Shown here: one piece after another, positions 16,051-25,521 of the stretch | How the letters are laid out: every line of letters starts with the position of its first letter | How positions within the stretch are numbered: the first letter of the stretch is position 1 | Position numbers and translations under genes: made by a program | Source: Granulicella sp. | GTDB taxonomy: Bacteria > Acidobacteriota > Terriglobia > Terriglobales > Acidobacteriaceae | Reading direction: 5' to 3' | Length of the DNA: 35,706 nt | Assembly (NCBI GenBank): GCA_027335345.1 | Contig: DAHWOF010000053.1 | Span: forward strand, 1-35,706 | Notes under the pieces: model-generated | Seen by the model: the letters and a program-made list of their open reading frames with translations, nothing else | Told to the model about the DNA's origin: nothing | Databases searched by the model: none

Positions 16051-18789
16051 ATGCTGCGCAGGAACTTTCTCAAACTTGCAGGCGCGACCACCTTGTGCGG
16101 GCTTGCGTCAGTGGCACAGGCTGTTCCACTCCGCCGCGTGACGATCCTTTTGGACTCCGGCAACGCCGATGCTTCGGCCGCGTCGGTTCGGCGGGCCGCA
16201 GATAAGCTGCGCGCGGCGCTTGCGGGCAAGGGCGTTGATTGCGTGATTGTGACTGCTGCGCCTCGGGCACACGGGGCCAGCCTGACGGTGGTTGTGGCAG
16301 CGGACGGATCGGAGCTGGCCACTGGATTCACCGACGCGACGGAGGCAAAGGGCCCCGAAGGCCTGCGGCTGATTTCCGGTCATCTGGGGAATCAGCCCGC
16401 CCTGCTGGTCTCCGCCGGCGACCCGCGCGGATTCATCTATGGATTGCTCGAACTGGCCGAACGGGTCGAAGTTCTGCCCAATCCGGCTGCGGCGCTGCAT
16501 GTCGCGGAGCCCGTCGAGGAGCAGCCTGCGAACGAAATCCGCTGCGTGAGCCGCTACTTCTGCAGCGAAATCGAAGACAGGCCCTGGTACTACGACAAGA
16601 ATTTCTGGCCAGCGTATCTCGATACTCTGATTGCCTGCCGATTCAATCGCTTCTGCATGGCGTATGGGCTCGAGTACGACTTTCCGAAGGGCGTGACGGA
16701 CGACTATCTACTCCTGCCGTATCCGTACATGCTGGAAGTGCCTGGTTACAACGTGCGGGTGATGCAGCTTCGCTCGCCGGAAGGAAATCCGCTGCCTCAG
16801 CCCGTCGAAATCACCATGGAGGAGCGCGCGCGCAACCTCGATGCCTTGAAGTTTATCGCGGCCGAAACGAGCAAGCGCGGCCTGCACTTTCAGCTTGGAT
16901 TGTGGACTCATGCCTATGCCTGGACAGACAGTCCCGCCGCCTTTCACCGTATCGAGGGACTGACGCCGGAGACGCACGGCACGTACTGCCGCGATGCGCT
17001 GGCCATGCTGCTGAAGGAGTGTCCTGAGATTCAGGGACTGACCCTGCGGGTGCATGGCGAGAGCGGCATTCCCGAGGGCAGCTACTCGTTTTGGAAGACG
17101 CTGTTTGAAGCCATTTCGGGATCTGGCCGCACGATCGAGATCGACATGCACGCCAAGGGCGTGGACCAGAAGATGATCGACATTGCGGTGGCGACTGGGA
17201 TGCCGGTGCGGCTCAGCGCCAAGTATTCGGCCGAGCACCAGAGTCTTGGCTATCAGCAGGCGGATATTCGCGCACTGGAAATTCCCAACCCCAACCACCA
17301 CGACGACATGCGCCTGTTCAGCCTGAGCGGCGGCGCACGGCTGTTTACGCGTTATGGGTACGCGGATTTCCTGCAGGAAGGCAGCAAGGCGAAGGTCCTA
17401 TTCCGGCTCTGGCCGGGAACGCAGCGGCATCTGCTCTGCGCCGATCCGGAGATGGCGGCTGCCTACGGGCGCACGTCGCATTTTTGTGGAGCCCTGGGCA
17501 TCGACCTGATGGAGCCGCTCACCTTCAAGGGCCGCGAGGGCTCGGGCCATCCGGGCAGCCGCTGCGCCTATGCGGATGCGTCGCTAAACCCCGATGCCGA
17601 CTGGAAGAAATTCGAATATTACTACCGAGTGTGGGGCCGCAAGCTGTACGATCCCGGCGCCGATCTCGACATCACGCGCCGCTATCTGCGCGGTCTGTTC
17701 GGGCGCGGGGCCGAGCCGGTCGAAGCGGCATGCGCCAACTCCAGCCGTATTCTGGCGCTCATCACTTCAGCGCATCTGCCTTCGGCGTCGAATCATGCCT
17801 TCTGGCCGGAGATCTACACCAACATGCCCATCGTGCTGGGCAGCGAACCGTCGCCCTACGATGACACACCCAAGCCGCGCTGCTGGGCGACGGTCAGTCC
17901 GCTGGACCCGCAGCTCTTCTCGAGCATCGCCGAGTACGTACAGGACCTGCTCGCAGGGCAAGCGAATCCCAAGTACTCGCCGGTCGAGGTGGCGCAGTGG
18001 ATCGAAGACTTCGTTGCCGTTTCCAGCCGCGCCCTGACGCGGGCGCGAGCCACTTCTTCCACAACGGCCTCGCCTGAATTCCGACGCATCGAGGAAGATG
18101 TGCTGATTCAAAACGGTCTGGGCGCGTTCTTCGCGGCCAAGCTGCGCAGCGGCGTCCTGTATGAAATCTTTCAGCAGACCGGCGATGCGAGCGCTGGCAA
18201 GCGGGCTCTCGAACTATACAAGAAGGCGCGAACTGCATGGGCAACGATGTCCGCGCGCGCCAATCGAGTCTACGTCGCTGATGTCAGTTATGGCCGGATC
18301 CCGATGCGCCGCGGTCACTGGTCCGATCGCATCCCCGCCATCGATATCGACCTCGCCGCCATGGAGCAGAAGGTAGAGACAACGCCGCGCTCCTCGGCTT
18401 CCAATCCGCAGACGACCAAGGCGATTGCCGCCGCCAGCGGGCGGCCTCTCCGGCCCAGCAATTCCTGGACCCATACATCGCCGGAGAGCTTTGTCCCCGG
18501 CCAACCGCTGGGGCTAGTGTTAAGCTTGGGCAGCGGAACCGCCGCACCCAGCGCGGTCCGGCTCTGGTATCGACATGTGGATCAGGGCGAGCGCTGGAGC
18601 TCGATGCCGATGCAGGGCGGCGGTGGCAGGTACAGCGCTGCGATTCCAGGCGATTACACACAATCGCCGTTCTCGCTGGAATATTACTTCGAACCCGAAC
18701 TTGGATCCGGGGCAGCATGGCTGGCACCAGCGTTCAACACAACCCTCTCCAATCAGCCCTATTACACGGTTACGAAACGCAGTGCGTAG
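16051..18789 (+). CDS. Putative exported glycoside hydrolase with an alpha-glucuronidase-like N-terminal domain
   Basis: Tat signal MLRRNFLKLAGATTLCGLASVAQA; FIYGLLELAERV; TIM-barrel-like NFWPAYLDTLIACRFNRFCMAYGLEYDFPKG and LTLRVHGESGIPEGSYSFWKTLFEAI; start 16051 preferred over 16000. Confidence 0.6.
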   Translation: MLRRNFLKLAGATTLCGLASVAQAVPLRRVTILLDSGNADASAASVRRAADKLRAALAGKGVDCVIVTAAPRAHGASLTVVVAADGSELATGFTDATEAKGPEGLRLISGHLGNQPALLVSAGDPRGFIYGLLELAERVEVLPNPAAALHVAEPVEEQPANEIRCVSRYFCSEIEDRPWYYDKNFWPAYLDTLIACRFNRFCMAYGLEYDFPKGVTDDYLLLPYPYMLEVPGYNVRVMQLRSPEGNPLPQPVEITMEERARNLDALKFIAAETSKRGLHFQLGLWTHAYAWTDSPAAFHRIEGLTPETHGTYCRDALAMLLKECPEIQGLTLRVHGESGIPEGSYSFWKTLFEAISGSGRTIEIDMHAKGVDQKMIDIAVATGMPVRLSAKYSAEHQSLGYQQADIRALEIPNPNHHDDMRLFSLSGGARLFTRYGYADFLQEGSKAKVLFRLWPGTQRHLLCADPEMAAAYGRTSHFCGALGIDLMEPLTFKGREGSGHPGSRCAYADASLNPDADWKKFEYYYRVWGRKLYDPGADLDITRRYLRGLFGRGAEPVEAACANSSRILALITSAHLPSASNHAFWPEIYTNMPIVLGSEPSPYDDTPKPRCWATVSPLDPQLFSSIAEYVQDLLAGQANPKYSPVEVAQWIEDFVAVSSRALTRARATSSTTASPEFRRIEEDVLIQNGLGAFFAAKLRSGVLYEIFQQTGDASAGKRALELYKKARTAWATMSARANRVYVADVSYGRIPMRRGHWSDRIPAIDIDLAAMEQKVETTPRSSASNPQTTKAIAAASGRPLRPSNSWTHTSPESFVPGQPLGLVLSLGSGTAAPSAVRLWYRHVDQGERWSSMPMQGGGGRYSAAIPGDYTQSPFSLEYYFEPELGSGAAWLAPAFNTTLSNQPYYTVTKRSA

Positions 18790-19114
18790 ACGAGCACGCA
18801 GGTGACGACAAACTCGAATTCCTGAACCGCCCCAGTCGATACTCCTTCCCGGATCTCGGAAGTTCGATCCGCAATTCTCTGTCCGTGCCTGGCTAAAGGT
18901 TTAGCTGCGAGTTCTCACACGCATCGATTTTCTGTCATGCGGGACAAGTTGCAGCACCCGGTGGAGTCGTTATTCGGCGAGGAGTCGCGGTGGAGATGAT
19001 TCAAGGGTGAGGCGGAGGGGGTTTTCAGGATCGAAGCCGGATTTTGCGCAGGGCTCCGTTGCGCCGAAGGCGCGGCGGATGTGGAAAAGGTTGTCTTCAG
19101 CGCCGCCGCGAACT

Positions 19115-19340
19115 TCAGCAGCGCAGGGCGTCGAAGGCGCGGGCGTAAATCTGTTTCCACGGATAGGTGGAGTTCATCTCCAGCCACACGCCCCGGGCGC
19201 TGATGCGGACCATGGCGCCGATCTTGAACAGCCTGAGCCGAATGATATCGACCTGCGCATGGGCACGCGCGGCGCCCTTCAGGGCCAGCCGACAGAGCGC
19301 TTTGACGAGCGTGTAGGCCAGCGCCGGCGGAGGACGAGAG
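19115..19340 (-). pseudogene. IS1380/IS4-type transposase C-terminal remnant
   Basis: Reverse-strand translation AYTLVKALCRLALKGAARAHAQVDIIRLRLFKIGAMVRISARGVWLEMNSTYPWKQIYARAFDALRC*; no intact upstream ORF. Confidence 0.65.
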
Positions 19341-19540
19341 GCGTGTGCAGTTGAGCCGGGAGCAAGTTGTGCTGCTGATCGGAGGCATCAATCCGGCTCA
19401 GACCAGAGAGCGGAAGTGGTATCGCCGAGCCGTGGGAGAGGAAACGGAAGAATCAAGAGAGTCGCGGTGGTGGCAATGTGCAGATCGTTTGTTGAGATTG
19501 CTCGGTCGACACAAAGTCGCAGAACTTGTGCAGACTTTCC

Positions 19541-20962
19541 TTAGAGCTTCGGCCCCATCAACTGAGCCACCTGTTGCCACAGCATCATCAACGTCAACCC
19601 CACCATAATCACCGTCGAGGCCCAGGCCGTCCAGTTGAACCACGCAGAGTTTGTATGGTCGCCCATCAACCGCTTGTTGTTCACCAGCTTCAGCATGAAG
19701 TACAACACAAACGGCAGAAGCACTCCGTTCAGCACCTGGCTCAGAATCGTCATCATCACCAGCGGGAAGTGCGGTATGAGCACCACCGCTGCGCCTGCGG
19801 CGATCAGCAGCGTGTATAGCCAGTAGAAGAACGGAGCCTGCCGGAACTTCTTGTCTACCCCACTCTCAAATCCCAACCCCTCGCACACGCTGTACGCCGT
19901 TGAGATTGGCAGCACGCTGGCCGCAAAGAACGACGCATTGAACAGACCCGCCGCAAACAGGATGTAGGCGAAATCACCGGCCAATGGCCGCATCGCCTGG
20001 GCCGCATCCGCCGGCACATTGATGTTCTGCATCCCATGCACCCACAGAGTTGCGGCGCAGGCCACAATGATGAACCACGCCACAATATCAGTGAAAAAGC
20101 AGCCCACAATCACGTCCAACCGGGATGCGCCATACTCTTTGATGGAGACGCCCTTCTCCACCACCGAAGACTGCAAATAAAACTGCATCCAGGGTGCAAT
20201 CGTCGTTCCTACCACCCCCACCACCATGTACACATAGTTGTGATCCTGCCACACCGCTCTTCCCGGCACCTTGATCGTCTCAATCAACGCCGCGTGCCAG
20301 TCCGGCTGCGCCAACACTCCGGCCGCGACATAGCAGATGTAAAACACGCTGGCGACCAAAAAGATCTTCTCTACGCTCTTGTAATCCCCTTTGACCACCA
20401 GCGCCCACACTGCCAGGGCGCAGATCGGCACGCTAACGTATTTGCTCACGTGGAAGAGTTGCAGCGACCCGGCGATCCCGGAGAACTCCGCAATCACGTT
20501 GCCGAAGTTCACCACAACCAACAGCACCATCATCACAAAGGTCATGCGCAGGCCAAACTCTTCGCGGATCAGGTCGCTGAGTCCCTTGCCCGTCACCACC
20601 CCCATGCGCGCACACATCTCCTGCACCACAATCAGGGCCAGGGTCACCGGCAGCATCGTCCACAGCAGGTGGTAACCATACTGCGCGCCGGCCTGCGAGT
20701 AGGTCAGGATCCCCCCCGCGTCATTGTCCACATTCGCCGTGATAAACCCCGGCCCCAGCACCGCAAAAAAAAGAAGGATGCTGGTCCGGTAACGCTTCCA
20801 GAAACTCACACCCGCACCGCCGCCGTGGATCTTTCGCGGCACACAGCCGCTGCATCCAATGCGAAGCCGTCTGCCACACCACCGCAGACCCCACCCCGCA
20901 GGGGCCAGGACATGGCGCCATCCACCAACCTGATTGTCCTCAGCATCCTGCCTCCCCGGCAC
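19541..20962 (-). CDS. NRAMP-family divalent metal transporter (NRMT-like); true start probably an internal GTG (VSFWKRYR...)
   Basis: Multi-TM; TM1 LGPGFITANVDNDAGGILTYSQAGAQYGY, TM6 VVGTTIAPWMQFYLQSSVVEKG. Confidence 0.85.
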   Translation of the reverse strand: MPGRQDAEDNQVGGWRHVLAPAGWGLRWCGRRLRIGCSGCVPRKIHGGGAGVSFWKRYRTSILLFFAVLGPGFITANVDNDAGGILTYSQAGAQYGYHLLWTMLPVTLALIVVQEMCARMGVVTGKGLSDLIREEFGLRMTFVMMVLLVVVNFGNVIAEFSGIAGSLQLFHVSKYVSVPICALAVWALVVKGDYKSVEKIFLVASVFYICYVAAGVLAQPDWHAALIETIKVPGRAVWQDHNYVYMVVGVVGTTIAPWMQFYLQSSVVEKGVSIKEYGASRLDVIVGCFFTDIVAWFIIVACAATLWVHGMQNINVPADAAQAMRPLAGDFAYILFAAGLFNASFFAASVLPISTAYSVCEGLGFESGVDKKFRQAPFFYWLYTLLIAAGAAVVLIPHFPLVMMTILSQVLNGVLLPFVLYFMLKLVNNKRLMGDHTNSAWFNWTAWASTVIMVGLTLMMLWQQVAQLMGPKL

Positions 20963-21146
20963 TCAGTTTAGACTAACTTCTCTCTGCGCCTTATGGCATT
21001 GGAGCCTTTTTCCATCCAAGCCACCCAACGCCCGACCCTCGCGAGGAGCCTCCACCTATCTCCTTGGAAGCCCCCTCCAGAGAGACACCTCTGTCGATCC
21101 TCACTTGGAACCGTTCCACCGGCCGTCTTTCCCCGCCTCCGCTGTC

Positions 21147-22187
21147 TCAGCGCAGCGCCTCCAGACGAGCCAGAATCTTTGCCACCTGCGCGTCGTTGGA
21201 GTATCCGCTGCGCACCGCCCGTTCCCGGCCCGCGCGAGCGATCCTCTCTCGCGCCTTCTCGTCCGGCAGATACCGGCGGATCTTCTCCGCGCACTCCTCG
21301 AATCCCGTGAAGAAGACAGCTTCTTCATCCTCTACGAACCTCGCGCAATGCCCTTCAGACCGCTCCGCCAGCAAAAACCCGCCACAAGCCGCAATCTCAA
21401 AGCTCTTGTGCGCAAACTCATCCTGGTTGGAGTGGGTAAGGAAGCTCAAATTGATCTTCGACCGCCAGATTGCCTCACGATAATCCCTTCCATAGAGCTC
21501 TGATCCCGTGTAGAGCCTCTCGGCCGCCTCCTTGTCCAACCTCACCCTCCACATCGCGTCGCCCGAAATCACCACCGGGAACCCGCACTCCCTCCACAGC
21601 CGGGCAAGAAATTCCGGTCGGTCATCGTAGGATGTCCCGATGAAGGAGACCCCGCGATCCCGGTCAGCATCGCTCCAGGCCCTATTCCCGTTCTCCTCCA
21701 CAGGAAAGTGAATCGTCGGTTCATATGCCGTCTGGATCTTCAGCACATCGCGCGCCCCGCTCTGCCGATAATCCGCAATATTCCTGTCCCGCTGCACCAC
21801 ATGCAGATCAAAGTGCGGAATGCACCTCTTGTAAAGTCTCCATCCCGGATCGCGCCGCGGCCCGAACGCGTTATCGATCATGTAGCTTACCGTCCGGATG
21901 CCCATCCCCCGCAGCCGATCCAACGTCTTTGGCCACAACCCCAGCAGCTTGTCCGCCCAAAAGATGTCCGGAAGCTCCCGTTCGGCCTGGACCAGCAGAT
22001 CCCGGTTCAGCCGCATCACCCACGGCCCCATCTGCGCTCGATGCACCACCTTCCGAACCAACTCCGCACGCGGCTGATAGCGGAACGAATCCAGCGGCGC
22101 CACCGTGTGTCCCAGCCGTTCCAGAGCCCAGGCGCGGTACTGCGCTGAATCATTCGGCGAGAGTTGGGCCGCATAGAGAATCTTCAC
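21147..22187 (-). CDS. Glycosyltransferase (CgeB-like/GT1-like)
   Basis: C-terminal SKINLSFLTHSNQDEFAHKSFEIAACGGFLLAERSEGHCARFVEDEEAVFFTGFEECAEKIRRYLPDEKARERIARAGRERAV. Confidence 0.75.
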   Translation of the reverse strand: MKILYAAQLSPNDSAQYRAWALERLGHTVAPLDSFRYQPRAELVRKVVHRAQMGPWVMRLNRDLLVQAERELPDIFWADKLLGLWPKTLDRLRGMGIRTVSYMIDNAFGPRRDPGWRLYKRCIPHFDLHVVQRDRNIADYRQSGARDVLKIQTAYEPTIHFPVEENGNRAWSDADRDRGVSFIGTSYDDRPEFLARLWRECGFPVVISGDAMWRVRLDKEAAERLYTGSELYGRDYREAIWRSKINLSFLTHSNQDEFAHKSFEIAACGGFLLAERSEGHCARFVEDEEAVFFTGFEECAEKIRRYLPDEKARERIARAGRERAVRSGYSNDAQVAKILARLEALR

Positions 22188-22457
22188 CGTTCACTCCTCT
22201 GCCCTCTGGAAGCGGCTTTCTTCCCCAACCTCAGCAAACCGCCCGCATCCGCGCCCCATCTTGTCGTCGGCTCCAGATCTCTTTTGTCAACGCAACGTCC
22301 CGTAAGAGGACCGTCCCACCCTCCGGCTCTACCTCCCAGGCAATGTTACGGGTGAAACGAAACCGCCACTCCCGTGGCCATCCAGCTACGTCTTCCTCAG
22401 CAAAATGATGCAATGGCTTCCATTCTCTCCACCCCGCCCGAGGGATCTCTTGGTTTC

Positions 22458-23741
22458 TTATCTCTCACGCAGCAGGGCAATCACCTGCTCCGCATGGATC
22501 ACTCCGGTCAAGCGTCCCTGATGATCCACCACCGGCAGCGACCGCAGATTGTATTTATCAAACAGCTCGGCTACCTCTTTCTCCTTCGCATTCAGTTGGC
22601 AGCACACATTATGCCCGTCCGAGAGGGTCGCCAGCCGCGTCTCCATGGTCGCCAGCAATAGTCTGGGCAGCATGACCACCCCAGCCAGCTTCTCCTCCTC
22701 GCCCAGCAAATAGACCTCGGTAATGGTATCGGGATCTCCTTCGAACTCGCGCAGGGCTTGCACAGCATCGCCAACCGTGGCATCCATGGGCACGCTCACG
22801 TAGTCCGTCGTCATCCGGCCGGCGGCGGACTCTGCGGAGAACTCCAGTAATTCCTCCACATCCTGCCGTTCCTCCGGCTCCATCTCCCCCAGAATCGCCT
22901 CAGACTCCTCGTCGCTCAACTCCGCCAGTACGTCGGCCGCCGCACCCGGATCCATCTCCTCCAGAATGTCTGCCGCCCGCTCCGAGTCCAGCCCCTGCAG
23001 CAGCGCCTTTTGGAGCTTCGGTTCTACCTCCTCCAGCGTCTCAGCCGCAGTCTCCTCGGGCAGGCTGGAGAACACGGCCTCTCGCTCCACCGGAGCCAGA
23101 TCTTCCAGAATGTCCGCAATATCGGATGGGTGCAGCTTGGAGAGCCGATCCTGGCCAATCTTCAGCCGCACCATTCGCGCCGGGTCGCGATCGATCAGGT
23201 CGACGCAGGCCCAGGGAATCTGGCGTGAAGCCAGCCGCTCCACCAACTGATCCAGCAGGGCGACCGGCAGCCCCTTGAAGAGCCGTCGCATGGCGCCTCG
23301 GTTGCCTACCTCCACACCCTCAATCCGCAGCCCGGCAGTCTCTCCTGCACGCGGTCCGGCCTCCCAGACCAGGCTCACGTCGTTCACCCGCACCACCTTA
23401 TGCCCGTCCACGTCGATGATCTGCTGGTCCAAAACGTCATAATCCAGCAGCAGAAAGCCGTTCTGCTCCTTGTACTCCGCAGGATTTGACCTCGCCCTCA
23501 GCTCCGCTTCGTTGCTTGCCGGCCAAACCAGGTCCACCACCGGTTGCCGCATCTCCTTCTTCTTCCGGCCCGTGCCGGCCAGCAGCACCAGTTCGGCCAC
23601 ATGGGACTGGTCTACCGAGACATCGACGGCCAAGTCTTTTACCCGCCCCAGCACCCTCCCATCCGAGCCCAACACGCGGCGCCCGAGCAGCGACGATGCG
23701 CTGGTGAACACATTTGCCGGATTTGTCAGCAACCCGCCCAT
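22458..23741 (-). CDS. Soluble PRC-barrel + MgtE N-terminal + CBS-pair protein (no membrane domain)
   Basis: LLGRRVLGSDGRVLGRVKDLAVD (PRC-like); LSKLHPSDIADILEDLAPVEREAVFSSLPEETAAETLEEVEP (MgtE_N); MTTDYVSVPMDATVGDAVQALRE and LRSLPVVDHQGRLTGVIHAEQVIALL (CBS). Confidence 0.85.
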   Translation of the reverse strand: MGGLLTNPANVFTSASSLLGRRVLGSDGRVLGRVKDLAVDVSVDQSHVAELVLLAGTGRKKKEMRQPVVDLVWPASNEAELRARSNPAEYKEQNGFLLLDYDVLDQQIIDVDGHKVVRVNDVSLVWEAGPRAGETAGLRIEGVEVGNRGAMRRLFKGLPVALLDQLVERLASRQIPWACVDLIDRDPARMVRLKIGQDRLSKLHPSDIADILEDLAPVEREAVFSSLPEETAAETLEEVEPKLQKALLQGLDSERAADILEEMDPGAAADVLAELSDEESEAILGEMEPEERQDVEELLEFSAESAAGRMTTDYVSVPMDATVGDAVQALREFEGDPDTITEVYLLGEEEKLAGVVMLPRLLLATMETRLATLSDGHNVCCQLNAKEKEVAELFDKYNLRSLPVVDHQGRLTGVIHAEQVIALLRER

Positions 23742-23753
23742 CGCTCTCCTGGT

Positions 23754-23790
23754 GCATTTTCAGTGTAAGTGTAACGTGGCGCCTCGACTT
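23754..23790. repeat. Partial copy (copy 3) of the palindromic structured element
   Basis: GCATTTTCAGTGTAAGTGTAACGTGGCGCCTCGAC is the reverse complement of a variant of the copy 1 right end GTCGAGGAGTCTGTCTACACTTACACTGAAAATGC. Confidence 0.6.
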
Positions 23791-23983
23791 CCTTTTGCTT
23801 TTCTCTATCCAGGATCCCAGACAGGCATGCCCGTCCAGAGCCGGAATCAAGATGCCACAGCACACCCGCCTCGGACGCCCCTCCACGCAGAAGGCCCTGA
23901 ACAGACACCCCTTCTTCAGATCTCCGCCTCAACCCGCATCCGGGCTCGTTCTCACCCCTGCCTCTGTTCTCGGTTTGCCCTCA

Positions 23984-24018
23984 AAATCAAAACGGCGAAG
24001 CTACGCCGCTTCGCCGTT
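23984..24018 (-). terminator. Rho-independent terminator-like hairpin for the minus strand
   Basis: Minus strand AACGGCGAAGC-GGCGTA-GCTTCGCCGTT followed by TTGATTTTG; lies downstream of the DHS-like gene. Confidence 0.55.
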
Positions 24019-24046
24019 CTCATCCAGATTCCATGTGCCAGTCCCT

Positions 24047-24164
24047 TAGAGCATTTCTCCTGTTGCTGGGTATCCCGGGAGGGGCGTACAGCGGCGTTTT
24101 CTTTACTGGAAAACGCCCATCGTTGTCGAAACCCCAGCTATACACCTACAGGAGAAATGCTCTA
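24047..24164. repeat. Palindromic structured element, copy 2 (118 bp)
   Basis: Perfect 17-bp terminal inverted repeat TAGAGCATTTCTCCTGT / ACAGGAGAAATGCTCTA; internal hairpin GGCGTTTTC-TTTACTG-GAAAACGCC. Confidence 0.8.
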
Positions 24165-24174
24165 CGCTTTCCCT

Positions 24175-25239
24175 TCATACGTTCACCGCCTCCAGCAGCA
24201 CCTCAGCAAACTTCTTTCCGGCGCGAGCCTTGTACGCTCCCTTGTGAAACGCATAGCCCGCAATCAGTGGAAGCGCGATCGTGGCTTCGGCGTACACCAT
24301 CTGTTCAAAGGTCAGGTCCACCTTGCCCCAGCTCGAAGCTTCCTTCAGCGTCGACCCGCTCAGCGCTCCATCGCGAACATCAGCCACGGTAATCTGGATG
24401 GCATACTTGTGCATGGACGCTTCGATGCCGAGCACATCAGCGGCCACCACGATATCCTGGGCAAAGTTCTTCGGAACCCCTCCGCCGATCATCAGCAGTC
24501 CCGTCGTCGGGTTGGCGATCTTCAACTGGGTCAGCTCATAGAAATCCTTGGCGGAATCAATCGAAACCACAGGCTTGCCACGGCGCGCATGCTGGTGAGC
24601 CACCAGTCCGAACCCGGCGGAGCAGTCCGAGAAGGCTGGGCAAAAGATAGGAACACCCTTCTCAAAACAGGCCAGCACAATCGAGTCGTTCTGTCCGTCA
24701 GCAGGCGTCCGTCCTTGCTCCTTCAAATACCGCCCCATCTCCTGGATGAACTCCCGCGAGGAGTAGGGCCGAGGCTGGAGCCCATTGGCAATCTTCTCTG
24801 TGGTCTCGTCGCAGATTCTCAGTTGCTCCTCATCGATGAACGTGTCATAGATGCGGTCGATCATCAACTCACGCAGCTCGGCGTCACCGGCGCCATACTT
24901 GTACTCATCGCCGGCGATATAGTGCCGGAATCCCAGCGCCTCAAAAAAGTCCTGGTCTACGATATTGGCGCCCGTCGAGACGATCGCATCGACCATGTTG
25001 TTTCTTACCAGATCCACAATCACCTTCTGCAGCCCGGCTGAGATCAGGCTCCCGGCCAGGCAGAGGATTACTCCGCAATCGGTATCCTGCAGCATCTTCT
25101 CGTAGATTTGGGCCGCCCGCGCCAGATCGCGCGAGCTGTACGCCATGGACGCCATGGCGTCCACCAGCGCCACTACGTTGTGCTGCTTGATGTCGATGTG
25201 CTGAATCGGGTGCGTCAGAAGTTCATTTTTGGTCGTCAT
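24175..25239 (-). CDS. Deoxyhypusine synthase-family protein
   Basis: DAMASMAYSSRDLARAAQIYEKMLQDTDCGVILCLAGSLISAGLQKVIVDLV, VSTGANIVDQDFFEALG, CPAFSDCSAGFGL, DGALSGSTLKEASSWGKV (catalytic-Lys region retained). Confidence 0.9.
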   Translation of the reverse strand: MTTKNELLTHPIQHIDIKQHNVVALVDAMASMAYSSRDLARAAQIYEKMLQDTDCGVILCLAGSLISAGLQKVIVDLVRNNMVDAIVSTGANIVDQDFFEALGFRHYIAGDEYKYGAGDAELRELMIDRIYDTFIDEEQLRICDETTEKIANGLQPRPYSSREFIQEMGRYLKEQGRTPADGQNDSIVLACFEKGVPIFCPAFSDCSAGFGLVAHQHARRGKPVVSIDSAKDFYELTQLKIANPTTGLLMIGGGVPKNFAQDIVVAADVLGIEASMHKYAIQITVADVRDGALSGSTLKEASSWGKVDLTFEQMVYAEATIALPLIAGYAFHKGAYKARAGKKFAEVLLEAVNV

Positions 25240-25432
25240 ATCCCTTCAAGTTTATCGCGTCCCTCCCCGTCTTCAGGGCAGATTTGGGGAATTTACAAAT
25301 CTCAGGAACGTCGGCTGAACAGCCGAAGGACCTCTGTTGGACCGGAGCCCGGGCACACCAAGCCTGCGGCATGATCGCCTCCACTCCAGCACCTGGACCC
25401 TCCGGAACCCCCTCCACACTGGCTCTCCAGAT

Positions 25433-25502
25433 ATTCTCCCTATCCGCTCACTGGAAATTCTCCGCATCCGCTCGCCCATATTCTCCGCTTTCGCTCGCCC
25501 AT
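25433..25502. repeat. Short tandem repeat, three imperfect 23-24 bp units
   Basis: ATTCTCCCTATCCGCTCACTGGAA / ATTCTCCGCATCCGCTCGCCCAT / ATTCTCCGCTTTCGCTCGCCCAT. Confidence 0.75.
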
Positions 25503-25521
25503 TGATACCCTGTTAATCACG

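Noticed and set aside
20036-20971. 311-aa plus-strand ORF opposite the NRAMP-like gene
   Set aside because: His/Arg/Gln-rich composition typical of the opposite strand of a membrane-protein gene.
25433-25502. CRISPR array
   Set aside because: Units are directly abutting without spacers, imperfect, and no cas genes are nearby.
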